The notes: generated by a model from the sequence alone, not told the origin. Counted from the stretch's first letter, positions 37,242 through 46,025 are shown. The stretch: DNA of 64,000 bases from Paenibacillus contaminans (GCF_003285015.1 NZ_QMFB01000006.1:62001-126000), one strand, 5' to 3'. A program made the numbers and translations.

Positions 37242-38333
37242 ATGGAGCATCTAGGAAAAATCGTATTGGACATCGGCCCTTCGCAGGGAAACCCGCGAAA
37301 CAGCGAAGGCGCGTTTCTCGATCTGCGCGACGGGAGCATCTTGTTTATTTACAGCAGCTTTATGGGTCATTCCAGTCATGATGACGGATATGCCTGCCTC
37401 GCAGCGCGTCATTCCGGCGACAACGGGCATACGTGGTCGGACGCCAGGATTATCGTGACGGCTGTTGAGCACGAGGCGCTGAATGTCATGAGCGTCTCGC
37501 TGCTGCGGATGGAGAACGGCGATATCGGGCTGTTCTACTTGATTCGCAGGGGATGGCACGATACAAGGCTGCATCTGCGCCGTTCGTCCGATGAAGGGCA
37601 AACGTGGAGCGAAGCCGCCTGCTGCGTGCCCGCGCTGGGCTATTACGTGACGAACAACGACCGCGTCATCCGGCTGACCTCGGGCCGGCTAGTCATCCCG
37701 GCCGCATTCCATAAAATCAGCAGCAACAGCACGACGGACTGGTCGGGCTTCGATCATCGCGGCATTCAGTTTTTCTTCTTGTCCGACGACGACGGGAAGA
37801 CGTGGCGCGAAGCGAGAACGGCGGTGTGGCTCGACGAGCCTCGTTCTACGACCGGTCTGCAGGAACCGGGCGTTATCGAACGGAAGGACGGCACGCTTTG
37901 GTCATGGAGCCGGACCGATATGGGAACGCAATTCGAGACGTTTTCGCATGACGGAGGGGAGACCTGGACGAAGCCGAACGTGTCGACATTTACATCGCCG
38001 GCGTCTCCGCTTTCGATGAAACGGATCCCCGGCACCGGCGAGCTGATCGCCGTTTGGAACCCGATTCCGAACTACCAGACCCGTGTTTTTGCTCCGGGAA
38101 CCGCGGGGAGAACGCCGCTCGTCGGCGCCTTCAGCGAAGATGAGGGACGTACATGGCAAAGGTATTTCCTCGCCGAACGCGAAGAGGACAAGAACGGATG
38201 CTGCTATACGGCGATCCACATTTCGGGCGATGCGCTGCTGCTCGCTTATTGCGCGGGCGGGCAAGAAGACGGAGGCTGCCTCAACCGGTTGCGGATGCGC
38301 CGCATCGCTTTGTCCGCGTTGAGCCGGCAATAG
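37242..38333 (+). CDS. Sialidase-fold protein with five Asp-boxes, no signal peptide
   Basis: A 363-aa six-bladed propeller-type protein. Five Asp-box motifs are visible: SGDNGHTW, SSDEGQTW, SDDDGKTW, SHDGGETW and SEDEGRTW. An early Arg (GNPRNSEGAFLDLRDGS) and later Arg residues could form a sialidase Arg triad, but I cannot place all three. There is no signal peptide, so it acts in the cytoplasm on material brought in by the importer just upstream. Exo-sialidase activity is the family's best-known role; other glycosidase or lyase activities occur on this fold. ATG 37242 follows TAGGAGGA. Confidence 0.82.
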   Translation: MEHLGKIVLDIGPSQGNPRNSEGAFLDLRDGSILFIYSSFMGHSSHDDGYACLAARHSGDNGHTWSDARIIVTAVEHEALNVMSVSLLRMENGDIGLFYLIRRGWHDTRLHLRRSSDEGQTWSEAACCVPALGYYVTNNDRVIRLTSGRLVIPAAFHKISSNSTTDWSGFDHRGIQFFFLSDDDGKTWREARTAVWLDEPRSTTGLQEPGVIERKDGTLWSWSRTDMGTQFETFSHDGGETWTKPNVSTFTSPASPLSMKRIPGTGELIAVWNPIPNYQTRVFAPGTAGRTPLVGAFSEDEGRTWQRYFLAEREEDKNGCCYTAIHISGDALLLAYCAGGQEDGGCLNRLRMRRIALSALSRQ

Positions 38334-38410
38334 CGGCAGACCCGGCAAACGCCGGTCAAACCGGGTCGCGGTTTACTTTGAGCAAGAAACATTAAGGAGG
38401 ACATGTTATC

Positions 38411-39130
38411 ATGCAGCCCATTCATTACGGATTATCTTTTATCGCCGGCTTGTGGCCTGAAAATTCGGTTCGCTTCTGGGTGGAGTCGCGTTTGCGCTTC
38501 ATTGACGAAAGAAGCGGACGAATCGAAGATTACTATCAGTGCGCTTCATGCAAAAGCGAGGACACGTTCGCGGAGAAGGATTTGTTCTTCGCGGAGAACT
38601 ACGATTTCACGCCGATCTTCGGCCCGGAATACGGAATCGTCTTCCGGCGGACAGCAAGATTAAACGCGAACTATAAGTCGACTCCGCTTGCCGAGACGAT
38701 GTGGGGCGGACAGCAATATAAACTGAAGGATCCGGAAAATTGCAAGCTGCTGGAATCGAATGACGAAATCCGCAGCGCGACAAACGACGGCTTTCCGCTT
38801 GTAGCCCAAACCGAGCTCCATAACGCAGAGCTCGGACTGCGGGCGATTATCGAATATCCGGTGAAAACGATGAATATTCATGATGCGCGCAACCTGTATC
38901 AGGTGGATACCGGACCGGTGCTGTACCCGGATTTGACCGAACGCCGCGAGAAGACGGCCGATGCGATCGGCTTGGCTTATGTCGCCTTTAATGTTCCGCA
39001 TTTCGCCGATTTCGTCATCGAGCAGCCGACGCCGATAGAAGAAGAAGGCGGTGCCGGGACAGTCCATATTCACCACTACTCGGGCATCGTAAGCCTGCCG
39101 GCTGTAAACCGGTTGTTTGCGATGAAATAA
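38411..39130 (+). CDS. Unrecognised 239-aa protein after the sialidase-fold gene
   Basis: I do not recognise this family. The protein is soluble, without signal peptide or membrane helix, rich in aromatic and acidic residues. It has a Cys pair (CASC) near residue 45, an AENYDFTPIFGPEYGIVF segment and a terminal HIHHYSGIVSLPA stretch with His residues that could bind metal. A very good ribosome site (AAGGAGG) precedes ATG 38411, and it follows the sialidase-fold gene by 77 bp, so it is probably cotranscribed with the third importer. A beta-sandwich carbohydrate-active protein is plausible but unproved. Confidence 0.72.
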   Translation: MQPIHYGLSFIAGLWPENSVRFWVESRLRFIDERSGRIEDYYQCASCKSEDTFAEKDLFFAENYDFTPIFGPEYGIVFRRTARLNANYKSTPLAETMWGGQQYKLKDPENCKLLESNDEIRSATNDGFPLVAQTELHNAELGLRAIIEYPVKTMNIHDARNLYQVDTGPVLYPDLTERREKTADAIGLAYVAFNVPHFADFVIEQPTPIEEEGGAGTVHIHHYSGIVSLPAVNRLFAMK

Positions 39131-39245
39131 TCGGGAACGAGAATGCTTGACTTCGAAACGATGTACGATGGCGATCCGGAAGTGCCGCCACAGTTTACGA
39201 TTGTGTCATGTGAAAGCATGTCTTCGTGATTGTTCAATTTTTCTC

Positions 39246-39288
39246 GATAAACATGTCAGTCCTTTAACGGACGGCAGAGCCGTTTATC
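39246..39288. repeat. Dispersed hairpin repeat, copy A
   Basis: Outer arms GATAAAC and GTTTATC are perfect inverted repeats; inner arms GTCC and GGAC pair around TTTAAC. The right side GGCAGAGCC-GTTTATCC resembles the GGCGAAGCC/GGCGTAGCC parts of copies B and C. Confidence 0.7.
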
Positions 39289-39323
39289 CCTATGCTGCCT
39301 TTGAGGCTCCTATATATGACGGA

Positions 39324-39546
39324 GTCCGAAATTGCCCGCTTGGAGCAAGGAATCGAAGCTTGCCTTACGCTGGAGTACGATTTTGCCGACTTGGAGAGCG
39401 GGTTCACCGTTGTGCCGAGCAAAATACCCGCTGCAAGCAGGCGATTTCGGACTAAGGGTTGGAAAGGGAAGCCTCACTATATTCCAAGTGGGCAAAATCG
39501 GACAACAGTGCATGCAAGTGACTAGCGGGGAGGGGCAAGAAGGTAG
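39324..39546. repeat. 223-bp repeat block, copy 1, with MITE-like ends
   Basis: It aligns without gaps to 53149-53371 at about 76% identity by my hand count (168 of 220 bases compared). Bases 39324-39345 and 39482-39503 are inverted repeats of 22 bp (18 matching), giving a 180-bp element with terminal inverted repeats; a related third motif (TTTTGCCGACTTGGAG) lies inside. On the minus strand one frame is open through the block. Confidence 0.75.
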
Positions 39547-39761
39547 GATAATGGCTAGAAGACCGGTAAGGGGCATGGGTGTAACAGAAGCATGCCAGTG
39601 TGGAACGGAGGGAGTGGGTATGGGGCCGTAAAGGAGCTTCGCTATGGGCCCTTAGAAATCGTGTTATTACCGCTCATTCAATGAAACACGAATTTCAAGA
39701 GCAGTTGAAGTCCCAACCCGCTACCTCCTCCACACGCAAACGTACAGCCAAGCACCAAAGA

Positions 39762-39796
39762 ACCGTCCGTGATTTCCGGACGGTTTTCTTGATTTT
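39762..39796 (+). terminator. Rho-independent terminator inside the repeat region
   Basis: ACCGTCCG and CGGACGGT pair perfectly around a 7-base loop and are followed by TTTCTTGATTTT. It may end the third importer operon transcript. Confidence 0.7.
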
Positions 39797-39830
39797 CAGA
39801 GAGTACATCGTGGAAGCGGCTCTAAATCTC

Positions 39831-39876
39831 TGTAAACGCGCTTGTCCCTAATGAGGACGGCGAAGCCGGTTACCCT
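39831..39876. repeat. Dispersed hairpin repeat, copy B
   Basis: TGTAAACGCGC, then GTCC-N7-GGAC, then GGCGAAGCCGGTTACCCTTG. It matches copy C at most positions and lies 543 bp right of copy A, on the other side of the repeat block. Confidence 0.7.
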
Positions 39877-40069
39877 TGATCTCGTGGCCGTCGATTTCGT
39901 CGGTAATAAAATGATTGATTACGAGCCTTTCACGCCATTGAATTTGTTCAGCGACTCGATAGAAAAAGCCAATACACCCGGTACGATACGATGTAAAATA
40001 AACGAAAAGGCGAATAGCGAAGACACCGGGTTTTATTCAATCATCCCGGGACTAAAGGAGAGAATGGGA

Positions 40070-40720
40070 ATGCAGCCCGCATGGAAACAATTGATAACGA
40101 AATATCCGGAGCTTGGGCAATGCAGGGACGATATCGAGCAAGCTTTTTTTCGGTTGAAGGAGACCTACCGGAACGGCGGAAAAACGCTCATATGCGGCAA
40201 CGGAGGCAGCTCCTCCGACGGCGAGCATATCGTAGGCGAGCTAATGAAGGGTTTTATGTCACCCAGGCTGTTAGGTGCTGAAGAGCGGGCGCGTTTTACA
40301 TCGCTCTACCCGGAAGAGGGCGAATATATTGCCGATCGTTTGCAAGGCGCTTTGCCCGCCATTTCTCTCTCGAGCCATACCGCATTTTTGACGGCATACG
40401 CCAACGACGTGTCCGCCGACATGATATACGCCCAGCAGGTTTACGGCTACGGCAGGCGCGGCGATACGCTAATCGGCATTAGCACGTCGGGAAATTCCCG
40501 CAACGTCGTACTCGCCGTTAAGACGGCCAAAGCGATGGGGCTGTCTGCGATCGGCTTGACGGGCAAGAGCGGCGGCATGCTGAAATCATTGTGCGACGTT
40601 ACGATATGTGTGCCGTGGGAACGGACGCCGGACATTCAGGAACGGCATTTGCCTATTTATCACGCGCTGTGCATCATGCTAGAGGAGGAGTTTTTCCCAT
40701 GCCGAACCGAAACGTGTTAG
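40070..40720 (+). CDS. SIS-domain isomerase, GmhA (sedoheptulose-7-phosphate isomerase) type
   Basis: A 216-aa protein with one SIS phosphosugar domain. The phosphate-binding loop GNGGSSSDGEHIVGE is close to the GmhA signature, and GISTSGNSRNVV plus LTGKSGG are the other SIS loops. The gene continues 22 bp into a ROK-family kinase gene, so the two form an operon that could phosphorylate and isomerise a sugar, or make an activated sugar for the cell surface. ATG 40070 is preferred (AAAGGAG nine bases upstream) over ATG 40064. The open frame begins at 39842 but lacks a ribosome site there. Confidence 0.85.
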   Translation: MQPAWKQLITKYPELGQCRDDIEQAFFRLKETYRNGGKTLICGNGGSSSDGEHIVGELMKGFMSPRLLGAEERARFTSLYPEEGEYIADRLQGALPAISLSSHTAFLTAYANDVSADMIYAQQVYGYGRRGDTLIGISTSGNSRNVVLAVKTAKAMGLSAIGLTGKSGGMLKSLCDVTICVPWERTPDIQERHLPIYHALCIMLEEEFFPCRTETC

Positions 40721-41703
40721 CCGGAATCGATATCGGCGGAACGAAATGCGCGGTTAGTCTAGGCGTGTTGGAGGACGACGGACGAATCGAACTGATCGCC
40801 AAGTTTCAATTTCCTACGGAACGCGGTCCGGAACATGTCATGAAAACGCTGCTGTCGGAGCTGGAACGCTTGCTGCTTGCGAGCGGTGTGGCGGACGACG
40901 CTCTCGCCGCGATAGGCATAAGCTGCGGCGGACCGCTGGACAGCGAAGCGGGGATCATTCTGTCGCCGCCCAACTTGCCGGGGTGGGATCGGATCGATGC
41001 TTGCGCACCGTTTCGCGAACGTTTCTCTTGCCCGGTTAGTCTGCAAAATGACGCCAATGCATGCGCGTTGGCAGAATGGAGATGGGGAGCCGGCAAAGGC
41101 TGCAGCAATATGATTTTCCTGACTTTCGGGACCGGAATGGGATCGGGTCTTATTTTAAACGGGCGGCTGTATTCCGGAACCAATGATATGGCGGGTGAAG
41201 TGGGCCATATGCGCATGGAGGACGATGGTCCTACGGGATATGGCAAAGTGGGGTCCTTCGAAGGTTTTTGCAGCGGCGGTGGCATCGCCCAGTTGGCGGT
41301 CAAAATGGCCGAAGAGAGAATTCGTCTGGGCGATACGCAGGCATTTTGTCACTCGGTATCCGATCTTGCCGCGATTACAGCGCAAAAAGTCGGGGAAGCC
41401 GCTAGGCTTGGTGATCCGCTTGCACTCGAAATATTCGCCATTGTCGGCAAGCAGCTCGGCAGAGGGCTTGCCTTGCTTGTCGATCTGCTTAATCCCGAGC
41501 GTATCGTAATCGGCAGCATATACGGAAGACAGCTCGCATTGCTTGAGCCGATCGTTATGGACGAGCTGCGCCGTCAAGCGCTGCCTCGTTCTTTGTCCGT
41601 ATGCCGGATCGTGCCGGCAGGCCTTCAAGAGCATGTAGGCGATTATGCCGGCTTGTCTGTCGCATGGAATGCGCTATCGGACCCGAATTTTCAGAGGAAT
41701 TAA
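40699..41703 (+). CDS. ROK-family sugar kinase or regulator-like protein
   Basis: A 334-aa ROK protein with the ATP-binding start AGIDIGGTKCAVSLG, catalytic Asp region LQNDANACALAEWRWG, and a sugar-binding GEVGHM motif. The typical CXCGXXGCXE zinc site is replaced by FEGFCSGGGIAQ, so the zinc-site cysteines are mostly lost. No N-terminal HTH is present, so it acts as a kinase (glucose, mannose or N-acetylhexosamine type) and not as a repressor. ATG 40699 has GAGGAGGAG upstream and overlaps the isomerase gene. Confidence 0.87.
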   Translation: MPNRNVLAGIDIGGTKCAVSLGVLEDDGRIELIAKFQFPTERGPEHVMKTLLSELERLLLASGVADDALAAIGISCGGPLDSEAGIILSPPNLPGWDRIDACAPFRERFSCPVSLQNDANACALAEWRWGAGKGCSNMIFLTFGTGMGSGLILNGRLYSGTNDMAGEVGHMRMEDDGPTGYGKVGSFEGFCSGGGIAQLAVKMAEERIRLGDTQAFCHSVSDLAAITAQKVGEAARLGDPLALEIFAIVGKQLGRGLALLVDLLNPERIVIGSIYGRQLALLEPIVMDELRRQALPRSLSVCRIVPAGLQEHVGDYAGLSVAWNALSDPNFQRN

Positions 41704-41761
41704 CCGGCAACAAAGAGGGCAGTTTAAACAATGGAACGATTACAATAAAAGCGGGAATGAC

Positions 41762-42463
41762 ATGTTCAGAATCCATTGTTTTCAATTATTATTGCTGAAA
41801 AAAGCCGCCGTTATGACGCTTGCGATCGGACTTGTGCTAGCCGAGCCGGTTTACGCGGATCCTTCGCTTCCGATTGTGAAGGACCAAGGCGGTTATTCGA
41901 TCGAGGTGTATCCGGCTCGCCATAAACTAATTGTGTTGAAGGATCGCCAGCACTTCAAAACTTATTCTGTGGCAGTAGGGAACCCTTCGACGCCTACTCC
42001 GGTCGGCGAGTATAAAATCGTTTATAAAGGGACTGATTGGGGACCCTCCTTCGGCCCTCGCTGGCTGGGATTAAATGTGCCTTGGGGGACTTACGGAATC
42101 CATGGCACGAACAAGCAATATTCGATCGGCCGGCATTTGAGCCACGGCTGTATACGGATGAGAAATCGCGATGTGGAAGAGCTGTACGAGATGATACCGG
42201 TCGGGACGAAAGTTACAATTTTCGGTCATGTCCTTGGCGATGCGAATCAAGAGCCAAGAAGACTGGCGGAGGGCGATTCCGGCGCCGACGTTCAGCTGAT
42301 TCAAAACCGGCTGAAGATCGCAGGCTACTTCAAGGGGGAATGTAACGGAAAATTTCGTTCCTCTACAGCGGAAGCGCTTAGACGGTTTCAACGGGATCAT
42401 CGAATGCCTCAGGACGGTGTAGTGAGCGAACGCATTTATATCATGCTTGGATTACTTGAATAA
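41762..42463 (+). CDS. L,D-transpeptidase (YkuD) with C-terminal peptidoglycan-binding domain
   Basis: A 233-aa exported protein: N-terminal hydrophobic signal (about residues 8-30, ending VYA), YkuD catalytic domain with YGIHGTNKQYSIG and the SHGCIRM active-site Cys/His motif, then a PG_binding_1 repeat (GDSGADVQLIQNRLKIAGYF through VVSERIYIML). It cross-links or anchors to peptidoglycan. In Bacillota the catalytic domain often has an N-terminal LysM; here the binding module is C-terminal. The start ATG 41762 has only a weak GCGGGA site. A terminator follows. Confidence 0.87.
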   Translation: MFRIHCFQLLLLKKAAVMTLAIGLVLAEPVYADPSLPIVKDQGGYSIEVYPARHKLIVLKDRQHFKTYSVAVGNPSTPTPVGEYKIVYKGTDWGPSFGPRWLGLNVPWGTYGIHGTNKQYSIGRHLSHGCIRMRNRDVEELYEMIPVGTKVTIFGHVLGDANQEPRRLAEGDSGADVQLIQNRLKIAGYFKGECNGKFRSSTAEALRRFQRDHRMPQDGVVSERIYIMLGLLE

Positions 42464-42816
42464 AGCGAAAGGGACCTCTTACCGAGGTCTCTTTTTGCTG
42501 TCTATGAAATTACGGGAAGAAATTCCTTAGGGTAACGGGGCTTCCCCGAAAGTAACCGATATAAACATTAGAGGTATACTTCGCTTTTGGAGGGATGTAA
42601 ACTTTTATCGCAATTAGGAAAAACGAACTATTCCTTTACTTTCTATGAGTTTTTGGAAGGAAAAAACGGTATTTTGGCGAATAGTGTTTGGTATTAAACA
42701 ATTAATTTGTTAGTAATTGCCAAAATATGCGAATAAAAATGAATGAACCGTGCTTTCCTGCAAGCCATCCGAATCTAAATAGGGAGACAAAAAGACCCTC
42801 TATGGAGACAATTTCG
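42464..42816. other. Intergenic region before the GGDEF-EAL gene
   Basis: It contains the terminator at 42470-42496 and then about 300 AT-rich bases that probably carry the promoter of the next gene. I see no open frame, repeat or defined promoter. Confidence 0.5.
42470..42496 (+). terminator. Terminator after the L,D-transpeptidase gene
   Basis: GGGACCTC and GAGGTCTC pair (one G-U) around a 5-base loop and run into TTTTT. Confidence 0.85.
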
Positions 42817-45258
42817 ATGAATTATCATGTGCCTTTAGTATTACTTTCCATTCTCCTTGCTGTCATGGATTCCTTCGCCGCTTTGGATCTGGGAATTCGC
42901 ATAGCGAGAGCGAGAAACGGCTTGTCGCGCAGCTTATGGCTGTTTTGCGGCGCATTTGCGATGGGGATGGGCATATGGTCGATGCATTTTATCGCGATGC
43001 TTGCCCTTCATCTGTCTGTCACCGTCACCTATAACTTGTTTTTGGTCGTGCTGTCGATTGTTCCCGCCATTTTGTCTTCGGGGCTGGCCCTGCATATGGT
43101 AAGCCGGCCGACGATGAGGACGTATCAAATATTTTTCGGGTCGTTTTTTATGGCGATGGGGATCGTCTCCATGCATTATATCGGGATGGAAGCCATGCTT
43201 ATGGATGCGAAAATGGAGTATGTGCCGGGGCTTGTCGTATTTTCCGCGATTATCGCGTTCACGGCTTCTTTGGTGGCGTTATACTTGCTTTTTGCGATCC
43301 GCCAAAATTCCAGCATACCCGGTCTATGGATGAGAAAAACGGGAAGCGCTTTAATCATGGGCTTTGCCATATCGGGGATGCATTTTACAGGGATGTCGGC
43401 GGCCAAAATCAGTCATGTGGGGCATGTAACCGTAACCCCGGGAATCTCGTTCGACAGCACCCTCATCGCTTACTTGGTCGGGATCGGTACCTTTTTGATT
43501 TTAAGCTTCGTTTTTATAAGCGTTTATGTGGACAAAAAATTCGAGTTTCAAATCACCAAGTCCGAAAGAAAGTTTCGGTCCGTGTTCGAGTCCGCCAACG
43601 ACGCCATTATTTTGACGGACAGCAGGGGGATTATCCTCTCATGGAACAAAGGGGCGCGGCATATTTTCGGGTATTTCGAGACCGAGGTTTCCGGGAAGCA
43701 CCTGAAGCTTATCGTTCCGGAACGTTATCGGGAAGCGCAGCAAAAAGGGATGGAGCGTTACTTGGCGACAGGCAATTCTCACATGATCGGGAAAACGGTC
43801 GAGCTTCAAGGCCTGCATAAAGACGGAAGAGAATTTCCGATCGAGCTTTCGCTGGCCACTTGGGTTGAAGACGGCTGTACGTATTTCAGCAGCATTATTC
43901 GGGATATTTCGGAGCGCAAGCTGTCCGAAGCCAAAATCGATCGAATGATTTATCTCGACCCGTTGACCGGTTTGCCGAATCGCCTTTTGTTGAACGACCG
44001 TCTTGTGCGCGCATTGGATCAGGCGGGGGAGAACAAGCAGACGATCGGCATTTTCTTTATCGATTTGGACCGGTTCAAAACGATCAACGATACGCTTGGC
44101 CATAGAATCGGCGATTTATTATTGACGGAGGTTGCCGCGAGATTGCAAGACGGCCTTAGCAAAACGGATACGGTTTGCCGTCAAGGCGGAGATGAATTCA
44201 TCATTATCCTGCCGAATTGTTCCGCTGACGAAGTAACGAAAAGAGCCCAGCACATCATTGACGTTTTCAGGCAGTCTTTCGTGCTGGAAGGGCATGAGGT
44301 ATTTGTCACCCCATCGGTCGGCATCAGTATGTTTCCCGCTGACGGCGAAGATTCGGATACGCTGATCAAGCATGCGGACACGGCTATGTATCGGGTTAAG
44401 GAAGAGGGCAAAAACAGCTTTCAGTTTTACACGCCGGACATGAATGAAGCGATCACGAAAAAAATGCAGCTGGAAAACGCTCTGCGCAAAGGGCTCGAAC
44501 GCCAGGAATTTACAGTTTATTATCAGCCCCAAGTAGATGTTCGTACAGGAAGGGTAATCGGTATCGAAGCGCTGATTCGCTGGCGGCATCCGGAGCTGGG
44601 AGACCTGCAGCCAGACGATTTTATTCCGCTTGCGGAGGAGACGGGTTTGATCGTTCCGATCGGGAAATGGGTGCTGGTTGAGGCATGCCGGCAAAACCGG
44701 TTATGGCAGTCCATGGGATTCCAGCCCGTCCGGGTCGCGGTGAACATCTCGTCGCGCCAGTTTCAGCAAAGCCATTTTGTCGAGCATGTCAGGCGAACGC
44801 TGGAGGAAACGGGACTCGATCCTAAATATCTCGAGCTTGAGCTGACGGAAAGCATCATTCAGGATTCCAAATATGCCATTTCCACAATGCGGAAGCTCAA
44901 AGACATGGGCGTCCATCTTTCCATCGACGATTTCGGAACGGGTTATTCGTCGTTGAGCTATTTAAAGCTTTTTCCGATCGACAGCTTAAAAATCGATAAA
45001 TCGTTTACGCAAAACATTTTAGCGGATGCGAAGGACACGGCGCTTGTACAGACGATAATCAAAATCGCCCATTATTTGGATTTGAACGTGATCGCGGAAG
45101 GCGTAGAGACGAGGGAGCAGCTGCAATTTCTTCAGCAGAAGTTGTGCGACGAGGCGCAAGGATTTTTTTTCAGCAGGCCGATTTCGGTAGAGGAAATGTC
45201 GACGGTTTTCAGGGAGCAGCTATGGGTCAGCATAAACGCAGAAAAGCATTCCGGATAA
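42817..45258 (+). CDS. MHYT-PAS-GGDEF-EAL cyclic-di-GMP protein
   Basis: About 813 aa. The N-terminal membrane sensor has three MHYT-type motifs (SMHFIAM, SMHYIGM, GMHFTGM), thought to coordinate copper or sense gas. A PAS domain (FESANDAIILTDSRGIILSWN) is followed by a GGDEF domain with intact RQGGDEF and an EAL domain with intact IEALIRW, DDFGTGYSSL and EGVET. Both the diguanylate cyclase and the phosphodiesterase sites look functional, so it may switch activities. The start is uncertain: ATG 42817 has GGAG nine bases upstream and begins exactly at the first MHYT helix; earlier ATGs at 42802 and 42727 are possible. Confidence 0.88.
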   Translation: MNYHVPLVLLSILLAVMDSFAALDLGIRIARARNGLSRSLWLFCGAFAMGMGIWSMHFIAMLALHLSVTVTYNLFLVVLSIVPAILSSGLALHMVSRPTMRTYQIFFGSFFMAMGIVSMHYIGMEAMLMDAKMEYVPGLVVFSAIIAFTASLVALYLLFAIRQNSSIPGLWMRKTGSALIMGFAISGMHFTGMSAAKISHVGHVTVTPGISFDSTLIAYLVGIGTFLILSFVFISVYVDKKFEFQITKSERKFRSVFESANDAIILTDSRGIILSWNKGARHIFGYFETEVSGKHLKLIVPERYREAQQKGMERYLATGNSHMIGKTVELQGLHKDGREFPIELSLATWVEDGCTYFSSIIRDISERKLSEAKIDRMIYLDPLTGLPNRLLLNDRLVRALDQAGENKQTIGIFFIDLDRFKTINDTLGHRIGDLLLTEVAARLQDGLSKTDTVCRQGGDEFIIILPNCSADEVTKRAQHIIDVFRQSFVLEGHEVFVTPSVGISMFPADGEDSDTLIKHADTAMYRVKEEGKNSFQFYTPDMNEAITKKMQLENALRKGLERQEFTVYYQPQVDVRTGRVIGIEALIRWRHPELGDLQPDDFIPLAEETGLIVPIGKWVLVEACRQNRLWQSMGFQPVRVAVNISSRQFQQSHFVEHVRRTLEETGLDPKYLELELTESIIQDSKYAISTMRKLKDMGVHLSIDDFGTGYSSLSYLKLFPIDSLKIDKSFTQNILADAKDTALVQTIIKIAHYLDLNVIAEGVETREQLQFLQQKLCDEAQGFFFSRPISVEEMSTVFREQLWVSINAEKHSG

Positions 45259-45262
45259 TACG

Positions 45263-45289
45263 ATCGGCATTGCCGATTGAAATATTTTA
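45263..45289 (+). terminator. Weak terminator-like hairpin after the GGDEF-EAL gene
   Basis: ATCGGC and GCCGAT pair around ATT five bases after the stop; the following run (TGAAATATTTT) is only partly T-rich. Confidence 0.35.
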
Positions 45290-45417
45290 CAGTGGCTGGT
45301 TGCACAATCCCCCTAGTGGTTGGTGACATGCGGATGGTTCTCCTATAAAGTTAAACGTGTAAAGAAAACGTACACATCCATCCCGCATCATCCAACACCA
45401 TGAGGAGGTACAACCAG

Positions 45418-45816
45418 TTGAAAAAACAATTATCGCTGCTGCTTATCGGCATTATAAGTCTTGTGTCCGCAACCGCTTGCACTTCAGGAAGCGCCGTTCA
45501 ATCCGAGCCCGTTCAAGTCGAGATCAAGACGGTACAGGATCCCGTATATTCAGGAAGGGCCACTTTAATTGAAGCTCACGTGAAGCAGGGCTCCGAAACG
45601 GTCAAAGACGCGCAAGAAGTCAAATTCGAAATTAAAAAGAAGGATCATGCCAACCCGGAAAGTATTGTCGCAGCTCATTGGCAGGACGGCGTTTATCGGA
45701 TCAAAAAGCTGTTCCCCCAAGACGGAACTTATGAAATAACCGCACATGTTACGGCCCGGGACAGCATTGTAAGTCCGCAAAAGGAACTGGTCGTCGGAGC
45801 CGCTACGGTTCAATAA
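45418..45816 (+). CDS. YtkA/FixH-like small lipoprotein
   Basis: A 132-aa lipoprotein with signal peptide and lipobox ATAC (Cys21), then a YtkA-type beta-sandwich (GRATLIEAHVKQGSETVKDA, IVAAHWQDGVYRIKKLF, QDGTYEITAHV). Members sit outside the membrane, often near copper or respiratory genes, and their function is poorly known. TTG 45418 is preferred because AGGAGG stands nine bases upstream; the ATG at 45400 overlaps that site. A terminator follows directly. Confidence 0.8.
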   Translation: MKKQLSLLLIGIISLVSATACTSGSAVQSEPVQVEIKTVQDPVYSGRATLIEAHVKQGSETVKDAQEVKFEIKKKDHANPESIVAAHWQDGVYRIKKLFPQDGTYEITAHVTARDSIVSPQKELVVGAATVQ

Positions 45817-45824
45817 AGGGTTGG

Positions 45825-45853
45825 AAACCGCTGAGCGATTGCCGGCGGTTTTT
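45825..45853 (+). terminator. Terminator after the YtkA-like gene
   Basis: AAACCGCTG pairs with CGGCGGTTT (one G-U) across a 9-base loop; the run continues as five T residues. Confidence 0.75.
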
Positions 45854-45920
45854 CGGTATGCGAGCTTAATCGTGAGGGTATAGCGCGAGATGGCGGCGGA
45901 AGGCGTTTTATCATGCTCGA

Positions 45921-46025
45921 TCATAAAGATTTCATGACTTGTACAAACAACCATAAGAGCAGAAAAGGAATGAGACAAGCGATCGCGATCAGCAGAACGA
46001 AAATATGGTTGGTTCGTTTGCGCAT
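45921..46025 (-). CDS. Candidate 34-aa single-helix membrane protein
   Basis: A very short frame on the minus strand: a basic start (MRKRTNH), one hydrophobic helix (IFVLLIAIACLIPFLLLWLF) and a short tail. AAAGGA lies eight bases before the ATG, which is ideal. The charge pattern predicts the N-terminus in the cytoplasm. No family is recognised. The coding claim rests on the ribosome site and the helix-like composition; chance is possible at this length. Confidence 0.5.
   Translation of the reverse strand: MRKRTNHIFVLLIAIACLIPFLLLWLFVQVMKSL

Larger units (their letters stand above)
39131..40069. other. 939-bp gene-free stretch with repeat elements
   Basis: No real gene is visible. It holds, in order, hairpin repeat A (39246-39288), a 223-bp repeat block with terminal inverted repeats (39324-39546), a terminator (39762-39796) and hairpin repeat B (39831-39876). 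The same order of parts occurs at 52.9-53.9 kb. The remaining sequence up to the SIS-domain gene shows nothing recognisable. Confidence 0.7.

Noticed and set aside
39310..39576. Minus-strand frame of 88 codons inside repeat block 1, with partial counterpart in block 2.
   Set aside because: No good ribosome site, low-complexity composition, and two stops in the second copy. I describe it as part of the repeat and not as a gene.
39842..40069. Upstream extension of the SIS-domain gene.
   Set aside because: It runs through hairpin repeat B, has no ribosome site, and SIS isomerases of this family begin near residue 1 of the shorter form.
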